Source of the DNA: Phyllobacteriaceae bacterium
Lineage (GTDB): Bacteria; Pseudomonadota; Alphaproteobacteria; Rhizobiales; Rhizobiaceae
Direction of reading: 5' to 3'
Length of the DNA stretch: 64,000 bases
Assembly (NCBI GenBank): GCA_002708825.1
Contig: PAPF01000012.1
Span: forward strand, 99,910 to 163,909
The position numbers and the translations under genes were made by a program. Below are positions 54,013 to 63,351 of this stretch, one piece after another. Numbering within the stretch: the first letter of the stretch is position 1; every line of letters begins with the position of its first letter. The notes beneath the pieces were generated by a model. The model worked only from the letters and a program-made list of their open reading frames with translations, was not told the DNA's origin and searched no databases.

Positions 54013-54071
54013 TGGGACCCATCAGCGGTTCCTGGGAAACGAACCGCGATACGCCAAGGGAGGAACCCGGC

Positions 54072-55100
54072 ATGAAGAAATGGACCACATTGCTGGCGGC
54101 TGCCGCCGCCACTCTCGCCGCATCGGCTGCCGCCCATGCGCAGGACGTCACGCTCAAGCTGCACCAGATGCTGCCCGCCCAGGCCACGATCCCGGCCAAG
54201 GCCCTGGCGCCCTGGGCGGAAAAGGTGATGAAGGAATCGGATGGCCGTATCCAGATCGATCTCTATCCGGCCATGCAGCTTGGCGGCAAGCCGCCGGAAC
54301 TGGTTGACCAGCTTCGCGACGGCGTCATCGACCTGACCTGGACCGTCATCGGCTATACGCCGGGCCGCTTCCCGTCCACGGAAGCCTTCGAACTGCCCTT
54401 CATGATGACCAATGGCGAGCAGACCTCCAAGGCGTTCCATGAGTATTGCGAAAAATACTGCGTGGACGACTTCAAGGATTATCATGTCATCGCCTGGCAC
54501 ACCCACGGGCCCGGCCTGATCCACTCGAGGGAACCGGTCGAGAAACTCGAGGACATGAGCGGCATGAAGCTGCGCGGCGGCACCCGCGTGGTCAACCAGA
54601 TGCTGGAGAAGCTCGGCGCCGTGCCGGTCGGCATGCCGGTTACCGCGGTTGCCGAGTCGCTGTCCAAGGGTGTGATCAACGGCACGACCATTCCCTTCGA
54701 GGTGGCGCCCGCCTTCAAGGTCGACGAGATCGTTTCCAACGTCACCGGCTTTGCCGGGAAGAACGGTCTCTACACGGCCACCTTCGTCTTCGCGATGAAC
54801 AAGGACGCCTATGACAAGCTGCCCGACGACCTGAAGAAGGTCATCGACGACAATTCCGGCGTCGGGACGGCGGGTCTGTTCGGTGCGGCCATGGATGCGG
54901 GCGACGTGCGCGGCCGTGAAGTCGCCGAAAAGGCCGGCGCCCGTCTGATCACGCTCGACGAGGCCGAGACGCAGCGCTGGAAGGATATCGCCACGCCGCT
55001 GGTCGATGCCTGGGCCGAGGAGATGAACGGCGCAGGCCGTCCGGGCACCGACATGATCAACGACGCCCGTGCCCTGCTGGACAAGTACGCCGCCGAGTAA
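54072..55100 (+). CDS. TRAP transporter substrate-binding protein (DctP family), orphan
   Basis: Product of 342 residues. Signal peptide 1-23 (ends AAAHA), then DctP domain: DVTLKLHQMLPAQATIPAKAL, MQLGGKPPELVDQLRDGVIDL, family Arg region MKLRGGTRVVNQMLEKLGA near 170, NGTTIPFEVAPAF near 205. Binds a carboxylate-type ligand in the periplasm. No dctQ/dctM membrane genes adjoin it: a terminator follows at once. It must use a permease encoded elsewhere. GGGAGGAAC precedes ATG 54072. Confidence 0.95.
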   Translation: MKKWTTLLAAAAATLAASAAAHAQDVTLKLHQMLPAQATIPAKALAPWAEKVMKESDGRIQIDLYPAMQLGGKPPELVDQLRDGVIDLTWTVIGYTPGRFPSTEAFELPFMMTNGEQTSKAFHEYCEKYCVDDFKDYHVIAWHTHGPGLIHSREPVEKLEDMSGMKLRGGTRVVNQMLEKLGAVPVGMPVTAVAESLSKGVINGTTIPFEVAPAFKVDEIVSNVTGFAGKNGLYTATFVFAMNKDAYDKLPDDLKKVIDDNSGVGTAGLFGAAMDAGDVRGREVAEKAGARLITLDEAETQRWKDIATPLVDAWAEEMNGAGRPGTDMINDARALLDKYAAE

Positions 55101-55120
55101 GTCTCGGCATCAGAAAGACG

Positions 55121-55153
55121 AAAGAGCCCGGGTGCAATGCCCGGGCTCTTTTC
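55121..55153 (+). terminator. rho-independent terminator after the TRAP gene
   Basis: 12-bp stem AAAGAGCCCGGG / CCCGGGCTCTTT, 7-nt loop, T-run (TTTTCTTT). Confidence 0.92.
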
Positions 55154-55186
55154 TTTGGTGCGTGTGCCTGGCCGGATCGGCCTTTC

Positions 55187-55786
55187 TCAGACGGCGGCTT
55201 CGCGTTCGCGCGCGCGGGCCAGCGCTGGCCGGGCCAGGATCCGGTCCAGATAGGCATTGACCGTTTCGGACTCGATGGCGAATTTCGCGCCGCGCGCCCA
55301 TGTGCCGATATGGCCGAGGATCACGTCCACGGCGGAAAAACGGTCGCCGAGCGCGAATTCGTTCTCGCCGAGCCGCCGGCCCAGCGCCTTCACGTCACGG
55401 GCGAATTCCCACGCGCACCATGGTCCGACATCCACCCGCAATTCCTCGGGCAGCAGCATCCGGTGCTTCAGCTTGTTCCACAGCGGGGCCTCCAGTTCGG
55501 ACTGGGCGAAATGCACCCAGCTGTCGATCTGCGCCCGCTCGGCCCGCGAGCGCGACCCGAAGCCCTTGTCGGCATGTTTTTCGCCCAGGTAGACGCAGAT
55601 CGCAGCGGAATCGGTCAGCCGCATCTCCCCGTCCATGAGGGCCGGGATGCGACCGGACGGGTTGTACACCCGCGCCGTCTCCGATTGCGGCTTGGCCTTC
55701 TCGATCGCATAGGCCTCGCCCAGTTCCTCAAGCATCCAGATGACCCGCGTCATGCGCGAGCCGGGCGAGCCGATCACCGTGTACAT
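55187..55786 (-). CDS. glutathione S-transferase family protein
   Basis: Product of 199 residues. Thioredoxin-like N-terminal domain (MYTVIGSPGSRMTRVIWMLEELG, with SPGSR as the GSH-site loop and SGRIPALMDGEMRLTDSAAICVYLGE near 45-70), all-helical C-terminal domain (NEFALGDRFSAVDVILGHI). GGAGG 8 nt before ATG 55786. Last of a leftward trio cyclase-CMD-GST. Confidence 0.93.
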   Translation of the reverse strand: MYTVIGSPGSRMTRVIWMLEELGEAYAIEKAKPQSETARVYNPSGRIPALMDGEMRLTDSAAICVYLGEKHADKGFGSRSRAERAQIDSWVHFAQSELEAPLWNKLKHRMLLPEELRVDVGPWCAWEFARDVKALGRRLGENEFALGDRFSAVDVILGHIGTWARGAKFAIESETVNAYLDRILARPALARAREREAAV

Positions 55787-55860
55787 CAGGTTCCTCCAGG
55801 GTATCGTGATGGAGGCGCAGGCTTGCACTGCCCGCGCTCCTTGCCAAGCCGGTTTTGCGT

Positions 55861-56268
55861 TCAGCCGCCCGATTTCTCGAAGGCTGCGTCCACCGGCACC
55901 TGCATCGCATTGGCCAGGTGATTGGTCTTGCCCGCCAGCGCGATGACTTTCAGCAGGTCGCCATATTGCGCATCCGTCATGCCCTTGGCCTTGGCGGAGG
56001 CGGTATGGGAATGGGCGCAATAGGTGCAGCCGTTCGCCGCCGAAACGGCGATGTAGATCATCTCGCGCGTCAGCGGGTCCAGCGGCCCCGGCGCCGTCAT
56101 GACGGTCTTTACCTCTTCCCAGGTGCTTTTCAGCAGCGCCGGATCGGCGGCAAGCGCCAGCCAGAAATTGTTGATGAAGTCGGAGCCGCGCGTGGCCCTG
56201 ATGTCGTCATAGACCGCGCGCACCGCTGCATCCGCTTCCTCATAGCTCACAAGCCTGACTGTCGACAT
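55861..56268 (-). CDS. carboxymuconolactone decarboxylase family protein (AhpD-like)
   Basis: Product of 135 residues. CxxC redox motif in AANGCTYCAHSHTASAKAKGM near 78-98, with Glu/His residues as in AhpD-type alkylhydroperoxidases. More likely a peroxidase or redox helper than a true decarboxylase. 25 nt after the cyclase gene on the same strand. Confidence 0.92.
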   Translation of the reverse strand: MSTVRLVSYEEADAAVRAVYDDIRATRGSDFINNFWLALAADPALLKSTWEEVKTVMTAPGPLDPLTREMIYIAVSAANGCTYCAHSHTASAKAKGMTDAQYGDLLKVIALAGKTNHLANAMQVPVDAAFEKSGG

Positions 56269-56293
56269 GCCGCCTGTTCCCTTTCCCTGTCCG

Positions 56294-57118
56294 TTACATC
56301 AGCGTGAAGATGCGCGCCGGCCCGCCCGTGCCGCCCTTGTGCTTGGGCGCGCCGACAACCAGCGTGGCGCCGCTGGCCGGAACCGCGTCGAGATTGGCAA
56401 GGCACTCGATGCCCCAGCGCCCGCTCGGCAGCCAGGCATAGTGCACGGCGAAATCCGGCGAGGGGCCATGGTCGAGCGACAGCGTGTCCACCGCGATGCC
56501 CGAGACATCGGCTTCCTCCATCAGCATCTTCGCCGCTTCCGCATGGAAGCCGGGGAAGTGCATGGTCTTGCCGTCGTCGCCGACATTGCGGAACTTCGCG
56601 CCGGTCACATGCTTGTCCCAGCCCGAATTCATCGCCACGCAGCATTTGGCCGGCAGGTCGCCATGGGTGCCGATCCAGGCCTTGATGTCATCCGGCGTCA
56701 CCTGCGCATCGGCATTCTCCGCGGCCTTCGCCTTGATGTCGATGACGACGAGCGGGACCACGAGGCTCTCCACCGGGATCTCGTCGACCGACATGCCGTT
56801 CTCGGAGAAGTGCAGCGGCGCGTCCATGTGCGTGCCGGTGTGTTCGTTGACGCGCAGTTCCTTCAGGTTGAACTTGTGTTCGGCATAGTTGAACTTCTGC
56901 TCGATGAAGAGCTGCTGCTCGCCGAAGAAGGTGGGGAAGTCCTCGCCCATGGCATGGGTCATGTCGGCCACCTTGGTCGCCCCCTGCGCCAGTGCGGGCG
57001 GCGCGAAACCGGTCGCTGCAAGGGCCGTTGCCGCGGCCGGCAGGCTGGCCGCCTTGAAGAAGTCGCGCCGGTTGAGCATCCGGCTCTTCACGTTGTCCAT
57101 CACGCACGCATGGCACAT
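56294..57118 (-). CDS. cyclase family protein (kynurenine-formamidase-like), Tat-exported
   Basis: Product of 274 residues. Twin-arginine signal NRRDFFKAASLPAAATALAA near 16-40. Metal-binding motif HTGTHMDAPLHF near 115, the HxGTHxDxPxH signature of the cyclase family (KynB-like amidohydrolases). Probably periplasmic. ATG 57118 with AGGGAGAG upstream. First gene of a possible operon with the CMD and GST genes; the substrate is unknown. Confidence 0.93.
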   Translation of the reverse strand: MCHACVMDNVKSRMLNRRDFFKAASLPAAATALAATGFAPPALAQGATKVADMTHAMGEDFPTFFGEQQLFIEQKFNYAEHKFNLKELRVNEHTGTHMDAPLHFSENGMSVDEIPVESLVVPLVVIDIKAKAAENADAQVTPDDIKAWIGTHGDLPAKCCVAMNSGWDKHVTGAKFRNVGDDGKTMHFPGFHAEAAKMLMEEADVSGIAVDTLSLDHGPSPDFAVHYAWLPSGRWGIECLANLDAVPASGATLVVGAPKHKGGTGGPARIFTLM

Positions 57119-57323
57119 GTCATCTCTCCCTCTGTTGGTTCGCCGCCCCCTGTTCTTGCTGTTTTCATGCGGCACCGAGACGATACACCCGGCGCGCCGG
57201 CTTGCAAGGCGCATGTTCGTGGTGGTGACACACCGTCGCGCACGAACCTGCCGCTTGCCCCTTGTGGTTTCGATCCGGCAGGTTACCTCTTCAACAGGCA
57301 ACAATGCGAGAGGACTTCTTCCC

Positions 57324-58028
57324 ATGACCGATTTGTCCGGCTTCGAGATCACGCGCCGCTGGCCCGCTGCCCACCCGGACCGCATCCAGCTCTATTCCTT
57401 CCCCACGCCCAATGGCATCAAGGTTTCGGCCATGCTGGAGGAGACGGGGCTGCCCTATGAGGCCCACACCGTCTCCTTCGGGCGCAACGACCAGACCACA
57501 CCGGAATTCCTGTCGCTCAATCCGAACAACAAGATCCCCGCCATCATCGATCCGGACGGGCCGGGCGGCAAGCCGCTGCCGCTGTTCGAATCCGGGGCGA
57601 TTCTCATCTATCTCGCCGAGAAGTCGGGAAAGTTCATGTCCGCCGATCCGGCCGAACGCTACGAAACCATCCAGTGGCTCATGTTCCAGATGGGCGGCAT
57701 CGGCCCGATGTTCGGGCAACTCGGCTTCTTCTACAAGTTCGCCGGCAAGGACATTGCCGACAAGCGGCCGCTGGAGCGCTATGCAGGCGAGACCGAACGC
57801 CTGCTCAAGGTGCTCGACCAGCGGCTGGAAGGCCGCGGCTTCATCATGGGCGATGACTACACGATCGCCGACATTGCGACCTGGCCCTGGGTGCGGACCG
57901 TGCGGGATTTCTACGAGGCGGGTGGCCTGGTGAAGTTGCCGGAACGCAGGAACGTCGTTGCATGGCTCGACCGCTGCCTTGCCCGCCCCGCCAGCCAGGC
58001 CGCGCTGAACATTCCGCCGCGCGAATGA
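57324..58028 (+). CDS. glutathione S-transferase, YghU/Ure2p-like
   Basis: Product of 234 residues. N-terminal domain IQLYSFPTPNGIKVSAMLEETGLPYEAHTV and NPNNKIPAIIDPDGPGGKPLPLFESGAILIYLAE; C-terminal helical domain with GDDYTIADIATWPWVRT. The NPNNKIPAIID pattern marks the Ure2p/YghU/YfcG group with disulfide-bond reductase activity. Divergent from the cyclase gene; two GSTs in the same 3 kb suggests detoxification. Confidence 0.94.
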   Translation: MTDLSGFEITRRWPAAHPDRIQLYSFPTPNGIKVSAMLEETGLPYEAHTVSFGRNDQTTPEFLSLNPNNKIPAIIDPDGPGGKPLPLFESGAILIYLAEKSGKFMSADPAERYETIQWLMFQMGGIGPMFGQLGFFYKFAGKDIADKRPLERYAGETERLLKVLDQRLEGRGFIMGDDYTIADIATWPWVRTVRDFYEAGGLVKLPERRNVVAWLDRCLARPASQAALNIPPRE

Positions 58029-58171
58029 CGTGCGGTTGACAGGCCGGCGCGCCGGGCGAGGCGGGAAGGGCGTATCGCCGCCCTTTTTGCGACCCCGCGC
58101 GTCGCGTGCCTGCATTGCCCCGCAATGCGCCATGGTTTATGGGAGGGCCGATCCAAGTCCGGGAGTATGCC

Positions 58172-59392
58172 TTGAACCAGCCAGCCAAACCCAATTCCTT
58201 CCGCACCGGTCCTGACGAACAGGGCATGTTCGGCATCTTCGGGGGCCGTTTCGTCGCCGAGACGCTGATGCCGCTGATCCTCCATCTGGAGGAGGAGTGG
58301 GACAAGGCCAGGAACGATCCGGAATTCAGGGCCGAACTGGATCATCTGAATGCCCATTATACCGGGCGCCCGTCGCCGCTCTATTTCGCCGAGCGCCTGA
58401 CGGAACATCTCGGCGGCGCGAAGATCTATTTCAAGCGCGACGAACTGAACCACACCGGTTCGCACAAGATCAACAATTGCCTGGGCCAGATTCTGCTGGC
58501 CAAGCGCATGGGCAAGACCCGCATCATCGCCGAGACCGGCGCGGGCCAGCATGGCGTGGCCTCGGCCACGGTGGCTGCGCGCTTCGGCTTTCCCTGCGAG
58601 GTCTACATGGGCGCCACCGACGTCGAGCGCCAGGCGCCCAACGTCTTCCGCATGAAGCTGCTCGGCGCGAAGGTCCATCCGGTCACCGCGGGCCAGGGTA
58701 CGCTCAAGGACGCCATGAACGAGGCCCTGCGCGACTGGGTCACCAATGTCGAGGACACCTATTACCTGATCGGCACCGCCGCCGGCCCGCATCCCTATCC
58801 GGAACTGGTGCGCGAGTTCCAGTCGGTCATCGGCAAGGAGACGCGTGAGCAGATGCTGGCCGTTGAGGGCCGCCTGCCCGACATGCTGGTCGCCGCCGTG
58901 GGCGGCGGGTCGAATGCCATCGGCCTGTTCCACCCCTTCCTCGACGATGACAGCGTGCAGATCGTCGGCGTGGAAGCGGGCGGCAAGGGGCTGGAGGGCG
59001 AGGAGCATTGCGCCTCGCTCACCGCCGGTTCGCCGGGCGTGCTGCACGGCAACCGCACCTACCTGCTGCAGGACGGCGACGGCCAGATCAAGGAAGGCCA
59101 TTCCATCTCCGCAGGGCTGGACTATCCGGGCATCGGGCCCGAGCACTCCTGGCTGAAGGACACCGGCCGCGTCGAATACGTGCCGGTCATGGACACGGAA
59201 GCGCTGGAGGCCTTCCAGCTTCTCACCCGCCTGGAGGGCATCATCCCGGCGCTCGAACCCTCCCACGCGCTGGCCGAGGTGATCAAGCGCGCGCCGACGA
59301 TGGGCAAGGACCAGATCATCGTCATGAATCTCTGCGGCCGTGGCGACAAGGACGTCTTCACCGTCGGCAAAATGCTGGGACACGATCTCTGA
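58172..59392 (+). CDS. trpB: tryptophan synthase beta chain
   Basis: Product of 406 residues. Makes tryptophan from indole and serine with PLP. PLP Lys99 in [22 protein letters not shown] near 250, typical length. TTG 58172 is chosen: GGGAG lies 6 nt upstream and the product [18 protein letters not shown] matches rhizobial TrpB; ATG 58139 ([11 protein letters not shown]...) is in frame but has no ribosome site. 1 nt before trpA. trpF, usually the first gene here, is absent from this side. Confidence 0.98.
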   Translation: MNQPAKPNSFRTGPDEQGMFGIFGGRFVAETLMPLILHLEEEWDKARNDPEFRAELDHLNAHYTGRPSPLYFAERLTEHLGGAKIYFKRDELNHTGSHKINNCLGQILLAKRMGKTRIIAETGAGQHGVASATVAARFGFPCEVYMGATDVERQAPNVFRMKLLGAKVHPVTAGQGTLKDAMNEALRDWVTNVEDTYYLIGTAAGPHPYPELVREFQSVIGKETREQMLAVEGRLPDMLVAAVGGGSNAIGLFHPFLDDDSVQIVGVEAGGKGLEGEEHCASLTAGSPGVLHGNRTYLLQDGDGQIKEGHSISAGLDYPGIGPEHSWLKDTGRVEYVPVMDTEALEAFQLLTRLEGIIPALEPSHALAEVIKRAPTMGKDQIIVMNLCGRGDKDVFTVGKMLGHDL

Positions 59393-59393
59393 C

Positions 59394-60233
59394 ATGACCA
59401 CCCGTATCGACCGCAAGTTCGCTGCCCTCAGGCAGATCAACCGTCCGGCCCTCGTCACCTATTTCATGGGCGGTGACCCGGATTACGAAAGCTCGCTGCG
59501 CGTCATGAAGGCGCTGCCGAAGGCCGGCGCCGACGTGATCGAGCTCGGGATGCCCTTTTCCGATCCCATGGCCGACGGCCCGGCGATCCAGATGGCCGGC
59601 CGCCGCGCGCTCGACAATGGCCAGACGCTGGTCAAGACGCTGCAGATGGCGCGCGAGTTCCGCCAGGAGGACGACGACACGCCGATCGTCATGATGGGCT
59701 ATTACAATCCCATCTACATCTACGGCGTCGACCGCTTCCTGGCCGACGCGAAGGAGGCCGGCATCGACGGCCTGATCGTCGTCGACCTGCCGCCGGAAAT
59801 GGACAATGAACTCTGCGTTCCGGCCTTGAAGGCGGGCATCAACTTCATCCGTCTCGCCACGCCGACCACGGACGACAAGCGCCTGCCGGTCGTGCTCGCC
59901 AACACGTCGGGCTTCGTCTACTACGTCTCCATGACCGGCATCACCGGCTCGGCCCTGCCCGACACGAGCAAGGTCGCCGATGCGGTGCGCCGCATCAAGG
60001 AACATACCGACCTGCCGGTCTGCGTCGGCTTCGGCGTCAAGACCTCCAGCCAGGCCAAGGCCATTGGCGCCTCCGCCGACGGCGTTGTGGTGGGCACGGC
60101 CGTGGTCAACGCCATCGCCAACGTGCTTGATGCGAAGGGCAACGCTGTCGCCGATCCGGCCGAGGCCGTGGCAACGCTGGTACGCGGCCTGGCGGACGGG
60201 ATTGCCGAGGCACGGCTTGCGCAGGCCGGTTGA
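59394..60233 (+). CDS. trpA: tryptophan synthase alpha chain
   Basis: Product of 279 residues, TIM barrel making indole from indole-3-glycerol phosphate. Catalytic Glu in [18 protein letters not shown] (near 50), Asp in [11 protein letters not shown], phosphate site [11 protein letters not shown]. Starts 1 nt after the trpB stop. Confidence 0.98.
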   Translation: MTTRIDRKFAALRQINRPALVTYFMGGDPDYESSLRVMKALPKAGADVIELGMPFSDPMADGPAIQMAGRRALDNGQTLVKTLQMAREFRQEDDDTPIVMMGYYNPIYIYGVDRFLADAKEAGIDGLIVVDLPPEMDNELCVPALKAGINFIRLATPTTDDKRLPVVLANTSGFVYYVSMTGITGSALPDTSKVADAVRRIKEHTDLPVCVGFGVKTSSQAKAIGASADGVVVGTAVVNAIANVLDAKGNAVADPAEAVATLVRGLADGIAEARLAQAG

Positions 60234-60294
60234 AGCGCCCACATTGGAACCCATCACAGGGAAGGCCGTGCTTCAGCCGCGGCCCTGAGAACAG

Positions 60295-61239
60295 ATGAAC
60301 TGGATCACCAATTACGTCCGCCCCAAGATCAATTCGATGCTGGGCCGGCGCGACATGCCGGAGAACCTCTGGATCAAGTGTCCCGAGACCGGCGAGATGA
60401 TCTTCCACAAGGAGCTTGAGGAAAACCTCTGGGTCATCCCCACCTCCGGCTACCACATGAAGATGCCGGTCCGCGAACGGCTCAAGCGCTTCTTCGACGA
60501 GGGCAGGTATGAGCTTCTGCCGGCGCCGAAAGTGCCGCAGGACCCGCTCAAGTTTCGTGACGTCAAGCGCTATACCGACCGCCTGAAGGAAAGCCGCGCC
60601 AAGACGGGCCTGGACGATTCCATCGTCAACGCCACCGGCGAGATCGAAGGCCTGCCGGTCGTCGTCACCGCGCATGACTTCTCCTTCATGGGCGGCTCGC
60701 TCGGCATGGCGGCCGGCGAGGCCATCATCGACGGTTTCATGAAGGCCATCGAACTGAAGCGCCCGCTGGTGCTTTTCGCCGCCTCGGGCGGAGCCCGCAT
60801 GCAGGAGGGCATCCTCTCGCTCATGCAATTGCCCCGCACCACCGTTGCGGTGGAAATGCTGAAAGAGGCGGGCCTGCCCTATGTCGTCGTGCTGACCAAC
60901 CCGACGACCGGCGGCGTCTCGGCTTCCTATGCGATGCTCGGCGACATCCACATTGCCGAGCCGGGCGCGGTCATCGGCTTTGCGGGCAAGCGCGTCATCG
61001 AGCAGACCATTCGCGAGAAGCTGCCCGAAGGTTTCCAGACGGCGGAATACCTGCGTGACCACGGCATGGTCGACATGGTCGTGCCGCGCAAGGAACTGAA
61101 AGGCACGATTGCCCGCCTGCTGCGCATGCTCACCGGCCAGCCGGCCCTGGCGGAAGAGGCTGCGGACGATGAGCCGGATGCCGGTGCGCCGGAGCCTGCG
61201 CCGGAGATCCCCGCCAATGAGGAAAAGGCCGGCGCCTGA
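60295..61239 (+). CDS. accD: acetyl-CoA carboxylase carboxyltransferase subunit beta
   Basis: Product of 314 residues. Works with AccA to make malonyl-CoA. Crotonase-like core: [51 protein letters not shown]. The N-terminal zinc ribbon of E. coli AccD is reduced: WIKCPETGE and [11 protein letters not shown] keep only one Cys of four, as is usual in rhizobial AccD. Acidic Pro/Ala-rich C-tail. 61 nt after trpA. Confidence 0.97.
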   Translation: MNWITNYVRPKINSMLGRRDMPENLWIKCPETGEMIFHKELEENLWVIPTSGYHMKMPVRERLKRFFDEGRYELLPAPKVPQDPLKFRDVKRYTDRLKESRAKTGLDDSIVNATGEIEGLPVVVTAHDFSFMGGSLGMAAGEAIIDGFMKAIELKRPLVLFAASGGARMQEGILSLMQLPRTTVAVEMLKEAGLPYVVVLTNPTTGGVSASYAMLGDIHIAEPGAVIGFAGKRVIEQTIREKLPEGFQTAEYLRDHGMVDMVVPRKELKGTIARLLRMLTGQPALAEEAADDEPDAGAPEPAPEIPANEEKAGA

Positions 61240-61305
61240 GCCTTTCCGTCAGCGCAAGAACACCGAACGGGCGGCCGGCCGCCGCCCCCTGCATGTGGAT
61301 ATCCG

Positions 61306-62649
61306 ATGACGATCCGTCCCGCCGAAAGCCTTGCGCAAGTCGAGATCGAGCGGCTGTCCGCGCTGCACCCGCAGGGCTACAACCTGTCGCTGGACCGCGT
61401 GCGCGCGCTTCTGGAAAAACTCGGCAATCCGCAGGACCGCCTGCCGCCGGTGATCCACGTGGCCGGCACCAATGGCAAGGGCTCGGTCATTGCCTTCGCC
61501 CGTGCCATGCTGGAGGCCGCCGGCGCTTCCGTCCACGTCCACACATCGCCGCATCTCGTGCGCTGGCACGAGCGCTTTCGCATCGGAAAGCCCGGCGGCG
61601 GGGAACTCGTCGATGACGCTGTTCTGGCCGAGGCGCTGAGGCGCGTTGGCGAGGCCAATGGCGATGAGCCCGCAACCGTTTTCGAACTGACGACCGCGGC
61701 TGCCTTTCTCCTTTTCTCCGGACATCCCGCCGATGCCTGCATCCTGGAGGTCGGCATGGGCGGCCGCTTCGATGCCACCAATGTCGTGCGCGAACCGGCT
61801 GTCTCCGTCATCACGCCGATCTCGCTCGACCACGAGGCCTGGCTTGGCGACAAGGTGGAACTGATCGCCGCCGAGAAGGCCGGCATCATCAAGCCCGAAT
61901 GCCCGGTCGTGATCGGCTTCCAGGAAAACGACATGGCCCGCGCCGTGCTGGAGGAAACCGCCCTGCGGCTGGAATGCGACTATGTCGCCTATGGCCAGGA
62001 TTTCTGGGCCTACGAGGAGAACGGCCGCCTGGTCTACCAGGACAATGACGTGCTCTTTGACCTGACGTTGCCGGCCATGCCCGGCCGTTTCCAGCTTGCC
62101 AATGCCGCAACCGCCATCGCCGCCGTGCGCATGGCCGGGTTCGACATCGGCCACCGTGCCGCCGATACCGCCATGGAAGCCGCCGAATGGCCGGCCCGCC
62201 TGCAACGCCTGCATTCCGGCGATCTGGTGGAACTGGCGCCGGAAGGTGCGGAAATCTGGCTGGATGGCGGCCACAATCCCTCCGGCGCCCTGGTCATCGC
62301 CGAGGAACTGGCCGGACGCGGCGAGCGCGACGACCGCCCGCTCTTCCTCATCGCCGGCATGCTGAAGACGAAGAACCATGCCGGCTATTTCCGGGCCTAT
62401 CAGGGCCTGGCGCGCCACTGCTACTGCGTGCCCGTTCCCGGCAGCGATGATGGCGAAAGCCCGGATGTGCTGGCCGCCCGCGCCCGCGAGGGGGGCCTGT
62501 CCGCCGAGCCGGTCAGTTCCGTGTCGAACGCGCTCAAGCTGATGCGCGAGACCTGGAGCGAGGACGACCTGCCGCCGCGCATCCTCATCTGCGGTTCGCT
62601 CTATCTCGCCGGGTCCGTTCTGGACGAGAACGGCACGCCGCCATCGTGA
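61306..62649 (+). CDS. folC: bifunctional folylpolyglutamate synthase/dihydrofolate synthase
   Basis: Product of 447 residues. Mur-ligase fold: ATP loop VAGTNGKGSVIAFARAML near 53, VHTSPHLVRWHERFRI near 78, LEVGMGGRFDATNVV near 145, second domain from about 300 (WLDGGHNPSGA). Adds Glu to pteroate and folate. Its stop overlaps the GrpB-like GTG start. In relatives trxA-addA follow folC; here they are 38 kb away. Confidence 0.97.
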   Translation: MTIRPAESLAQVEIERLSALHPQGYNLSLDRVRALLEKLGNPQDRLPPVIHVAGTNGKGSVIAFARAMLEAAGASVHVHTSPHLVRWHERFRIGKPGGGELVDDAVLAEALRRVGEANGDEPATVFELTTAAAFLLFSGHPADACILEVGMGGRFDATNVVREPAVSVITPISLDHEAWLGDKVELIAAEKAGIIKPECPVVIGFQENDMARAVLEETALRLECDYVAYGQDFWAYEENGRLVYQDNDVLFDLTLPAMPGRFQLANAATAIAAVRMAGFDIGHRAADTAMEAAEWPARLQRLHSGDLVELAPEGAEIWLDGGHNPSGALVIAEELAGRGERDDRPLFLIAGMLKTKNHAGYFRAYQGLARHCYCVPVPGSDDGESPDVLAARAREGGLSAEPVSSVSNALKLMRETWSEDDLPPRILICGSLYLAGSVLDENGTPPS

Positions 62650-63167
62650 CCGCGATGGAGCGCCTTCGCCTTCACCCTGATCCCGCTGCCGTCCGTAGCT
62701 CTGCGGCCAGCCTTTTCGAAACGCTGGCGCCGCGCCTGCGCGCGCTCCTGCCGGCAACTGCCGAAATCGCTCACATCGGTTCCACCGCCTGTGCCGGGCT
62801 GGAGACGAAGGGCGATGTGGACATCCTCGTGCGGGTGCCGCAAGCGGATTTTCCGGACGCGGACGCCGCGCTTGCCAGGGCGTTTCCGCGCAACAACGGC
62901 TCTGTCCGCACGCATGATTTCGCCGCCTTCGAAATGACGGGCGAACCGCTACCGGCCGGTATCCAGCTTGCCGCCATCGGCGGTGCCTTCGATCACTTTC
63001 ACCTTTTCGCGGCCGCGCTTGCCGCCCATCCCGCCCTTGTCGAGGGTTTCAACGAGATCAAGCGCCTGTTCGACGGCCGGTCCATGGCCGATTACCGCGC
63101 CGCCAAGGCGCTGTTCGTCAACGCCGTGCTGGACGGCATCGCTCGCGGCGAGATCGCCCTCGCCTGA
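62646..63167 (+). CDS. GrpB-like nucleotidyltransferase family protein (UPF0157)
   Basis: Product of 173 residues. Motif HIGSTACAGLETKGDVDILVRV near 40-60 is the UPF0157/GrpB signature (GS-x-A/S-x-G and Asp-x-Asp). Distant member of the pol-beta nucleotidyltransferase superfamily; substrate unknown. GTG start overlaps folC stop by 4 nt (GTGA), so it is coupled to folC. Confidence 0.92.
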   Translation: MTAMERLRLHPDPAAVRSSAASLFETLAPRLRALLPATAEIAHIGSTACAGLETKGDVDILVRVPQADFPDADAALARAFPRNNGSVRTHDFAAFEMTGEPLPAGIQLAAIGGAFDHFHLFAAALAAHPALVEGFNEIKRLFDGRSMADYRAAKALFVNAVLDGIARGEIALA

Positions 63168-63351
63168 CCCTCGCGGGTCTTCCCGCAGTCATGTGCTGCC
63201 CTTTCCTGCGTCAGCCATCCGGGCGTTCACGCCCCTCAAAGCCGCGTCATCCTCGGGACAAGACCCCGCATGAAATGAGCGAGCGGGGCGACGCATGAAA
63301 CGGGCGAAAAGGGCTCCGCATTCCGTCCGGCGGGACCGGCGCGAGGGGTCG
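63168..63351. repeat. intergenic stretch with REP-like remnant between grpB-like gene and trpF
   Basis: 184 nt between convergent genes. CGTCATCCTCGGGACAAG (63245-63262) resembles the start of the short palindromic repeats common in alphaproteobacteria. CCCCGC / GCGGGG (63264-63269 / 63283-63288) form a small stem, and CGCATGAAA occurs at two places 24 nt apart. No clear terminator. Confidence 0.4.
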
